Shown: in pieces, positions 62,330 through 64,000 of the stretch | How positions within the stretch are numbered: position 1 is the stretch's first letter | Layout: every line of letters begins with the position of its first letter | DNA from: Photorhabdus luminescens subsp. luminescens | GTDB taxonomy: Bacteria; Pseudomonadota; Gammaproteobacteria; Enterobacterales; Enterobacteriaceae | Direction of reading: 5' to 3' | DNA: 64,000 nt | Assembly: GCF_001083805.1 (NCBI RefSeq) | Contig: NZ_JXSK01000001.1 | Span: 1 to 64,000, forward strand | Notes under the pieces: model-generated | Database searches by the model: none | Told to the model about the DNA's origin: nothing | What the model saw: the letters and a program-made list of their open reading frames with translations, nothing else | Position numbers and translations under genes: made by a program

Positions 62330-63862
62330 TTACGATATAAAATTAAAGTAACCAGATTCTGAAAAATCTTTGCCAGATTCTTTGAAACGTTCTTTTGGTA
62401 GTGGATAACCAAAAGAGAGATATTTCTCAGCGAAATAGAGTGAACTTTGGCTGTTTAGTCCGATGGAACTAAGGCTGTCAACCACGTTTCTTGGTAAATT
62501 ACATTTAATATCTTTAACGTAATCAATGATAGTATTTTTTACACCACTACCATCCGGCATTCTTATTTTAGGTCTGTCAATAATATATTCGGGTATTTTT
62601 CCTCTGAATGCTTCACGTAGAATATATTTTTCTATCCCGTCATTGAGTTTATAAGAGAAATCCAGACTTAAAACATAGGGCACTAGTGCTGAATCCATAA
62701 AAGGAACTCTTGCTTCGACAGTATTTCTCATGCTTGCCCGATCAACTCTTTGTAAATCAGTCCTATGAAGGTTATTTAATCGATATAGGGAGAGATGATG
62801 GGGATTGGGATACGTTTTAAATAAATCGTAGCCAGCAAAAATTTCATCACTACCTTCTCCACATAAAGCAATTTTGAAGCCAAGGCGGTTAGCAATATAA
62901 TAGCCAAAGTGAGCAATAGTCGAATCAATGGCATCGATTGGTTCGAAAAACTCACCATAATAGATAGCATCTTGGATGTTATTGATTAATTCTTCCTGAG
63001 TAAACGTGTATATAATGTGTTTTATCTTATTCTCAGAACAATATCTTTGGGCAATTTCAATGTCTTTTGAGCCGGGTAATCCAAATGAAATTGCCGTAAC
63101 ATCGTGGTGATATTTGTGTGCAAGATAAAGCACAATGGTACTGTCGATACCGCCGCTAAACATAATTGATATGGGCAAATCTGTGTCAACTCGCTTTTTG
63201 ACTGCATTATCTAACAGTGAATAGATTTTTTCTTTTACCTGTTCGAAATTATCGTTGCTTGTGGAAATATTTGTGTCGTAACTAATATATTTCTCACTGG
63301 TAAATCCGTCGAAAATTGAACCGGGTTCAACAGGTTTAATTTCTGAGTTAAACTCGATCAATGATTTTATTTCTGACGCCACATACCAGTTACCCTCTTT
63401 TTGGGTGTAATAGAGTGGCTTTATTCCGACGTGATCTCTTCCTAATAAGAATTTGTTATTCTTATTATCAAATAGAATAAAACTGAACATGCCATCTAAT
63501 TTCTTAATAAATGACTTGCCATAGCAAATATAGGCAATTAGGACGACTTCAGCATCGCCGCCATTTTTAAATTGATAACCTTGTTTAGTTAATTCATCTC
63601 GAAGCGATTTATAATTATAAATTTGACCATTCAGCACAAGATGAAGATCATGTTCTTGATTTGATATGGGTTGATAGGCTGAATCGCGTTCGACAATAGC
63701 CAGTCTGTTGGTTGCGATTGCAAAATTATTTCTGACAATCTTCTCGTTAAACCGAGATGCATCACCTCGGTGCGCTATTTTTGACATTATAGTCTGTAGC
63801 TTATTTTCAATATCATCAATAAGCCTGTTTTCTGTATTAAAGATACCACCAATTCCACACAT
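62330..63862 (-). CDS. Asparagine synthetase-type glutamine amidotransferase (AsnB family)
   Basis: 510 residues. N-terminal class II amidotransferase with nucleophile Cys2 (MCGIGGIF), RLAIVERDS and LNGQIYN; then a synthetase domain with PP-loop IMFSGGIDSTIVLYL near residue 233 and CGEGSDEIFAGY. Intact Cys2 favours a true glutamine-dependent enzyme over beta-lactam synthetase types. It is 35 bases behind an enolpyruvyl-transferase-like gene on the same strand, which suggests a biosynthetic cluster and not housekeeping asnB. Substrate unknown. Confidence 0.8.
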   Translation of the reverse strand: MCGIGGIFNTENRLIDDIENKLQTIMSKIAHRGDASRFNEKIVRNNFAIATNRLAIVERDSAYQPISNQEHDLHLVLNGQIYNYKSLRDELTKQGYQFKNGGDAEVVLIAYICYGKSFIKKLDGMFSFILFDNKNNKFLLGRDHVGIKPLYYTQKEGNWYVASEIKSLIEFNSEIKPVEPGSIFDGFTSEKYISYDTNISTSNDNFEQVKEKIYSLLDNAVKKRVDTDLPISIMFSGGIDSTIVLYLAHKYHHDVTAISFGLPGSKDIEIAQRYCSENKIKHIIYTFTQEELINNIQDAIYYGEFFEPIDAIDSTIAHFGYYIANRLGFKIALCGEGSDEIFAGYDLFKTYPNPHHLSLYRLNNLHRTDLQRVDRASMRNTVEARVPFMDSALVPYVLSLDFSYKLNDGIEKYILREAFRGKIPEYIIDRPKIRMPDGSGVKNTIIDYVKDIKCNLPRNVVDSLSSIGLNSQSSLYFAEKYLSFGYPLPKERFKESGKDFSESGYFNFIS

Positions 63863-63897
63863 AGTGAATTCCTTTGGTTAAGAGTTATTAATGATAT

Positions 63898-64000
63898 TTA
63901 AATGTCTTCTGGTATAGGTCCAGAATATTTTAATTCATTCACATCGGCGCCTAATGTGGATATTTCGGCGAAATATTCTGGATAGGTTTGACCAACATGA
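63898..64000 (-). CDS. C-terminal end of an enolpyruvyl-transferase-like gene (partial)
   Basis: Only the last 33 codons are in the window. They read HVGQTYPEYFAEISTLGADV and end SGPIPEDI. The pattern (K/Q)T(F/Y)P-x-(F/Y)F-x-x-(L/I)-x-x-LG is that of the C terminus of EPSP synthase (AroA) and relatives. It precedes the AsnB-type gene by 35 bases. With so little sequence this is tentative. Confidence 0.4.
   Translation of the reverse strand, partial: HVGQTYPEYFAEISTLGADVNELKYSGPIPEDI

Noticed and set aside
62330-63862. Beta-lactam synthetase (CarA-type) or lasso peptide cyclase
   Set aside because: Cys2 and the complete amidotransferase half favour a glutamine-dependent AsnB-type enzyme, and no carB, lasso protease or transporter gene is seen.

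Overview
The window reads as a chromosomal segment of an enterobacterium of the Morganellaceae, most likely Photorhabdus (or close kin such as Xenorhabdus). The reasons are an isnA-isnB pair of the rhabduscin type beside mfd, an Escherichia-like backbone order (mfd-lolCDE-cobB-pepT-roxA-phoQP-purB-hflD-mnmA-nudJ-rluE-icd) in AT-rich DNA, and five copies of a roughly 127-bp palindromic repeat. Genus assignment is inference from gene content; no search was run.

Region 1 (1-8160) is accessory DNA. It starts with a GC-rich element: a frameshifted Toprim/helicase-type primase pseudogene whose 3' end carries two 11-bp iteron-like arrays, a XerC/XerD-like tyrosine recombinase, and two inverted dif-like sites just after it. 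Next come three orphan CdiA-CT/immunity cassettes. The first has a colicin E3-type rRNase signature and an immunity candidate, the second an unassigned toxin and small immunity candidate, and the third a decayed toxin with an intact immunity gene. Duplicated leader and VENN segments and look-alike terminators punctuate them, and a SymE remnant lies between the first two.

Region 2 (8280-10934) holds isnB and isnA (isonitrile synthesis) with a long AT-rich upstream region.

Region 3 (10935-29637) is housekeeping backbone: transcription repair (mfd), lipoprotein release (lolCDE), deacylation, peptidase, ribosomal oxygenase, PhoPQ, purine synthesis, tRNA thiolation, Nudix, 23S rRNA pseudouridylation and isocitrate dehydrogenase.

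Region 4 (29638-35945) is variable: a heptad-repeat coiled-coil membrane protein, a GTP cyclohydrolase I/6-pyruvoyl-tetrahydropterin synthase pair resembling part of a pteridine (pepteridine-like) locus, a LysR regulator bracketed by an inverted repeat pair, an integrase fragment and long AT-rich gaps.

Region 5 (35946-48383) carries transporters (alanine symporter, YddG-like, AroP-like), amiD, small membrane proteins, an AraC-type regulator, an unannotated 47-codon mgrB with a TTG start and a PhoP box, pagP, cspC, thiD behind a TPP riboswitch, a methyltransferase and fbaB. phoPQ, mgrB and pagP together place sensor, feedback inhibitor and a classical output of the PhoP circuit in one window.

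Region 6 (48384-64000) contains a CyaR sRNA homologue with a CRP-like site downstream of trhP, yegP, and the envelope-stress efflux operon mdtABC-baeSR (without mdtD) with a BaeR-like box. At the right edge an AsnB-type amidotransferase sits behind the last codons of an enolpyruvyl-transferase-like gene, probably the end of a biosynthetic cluster.
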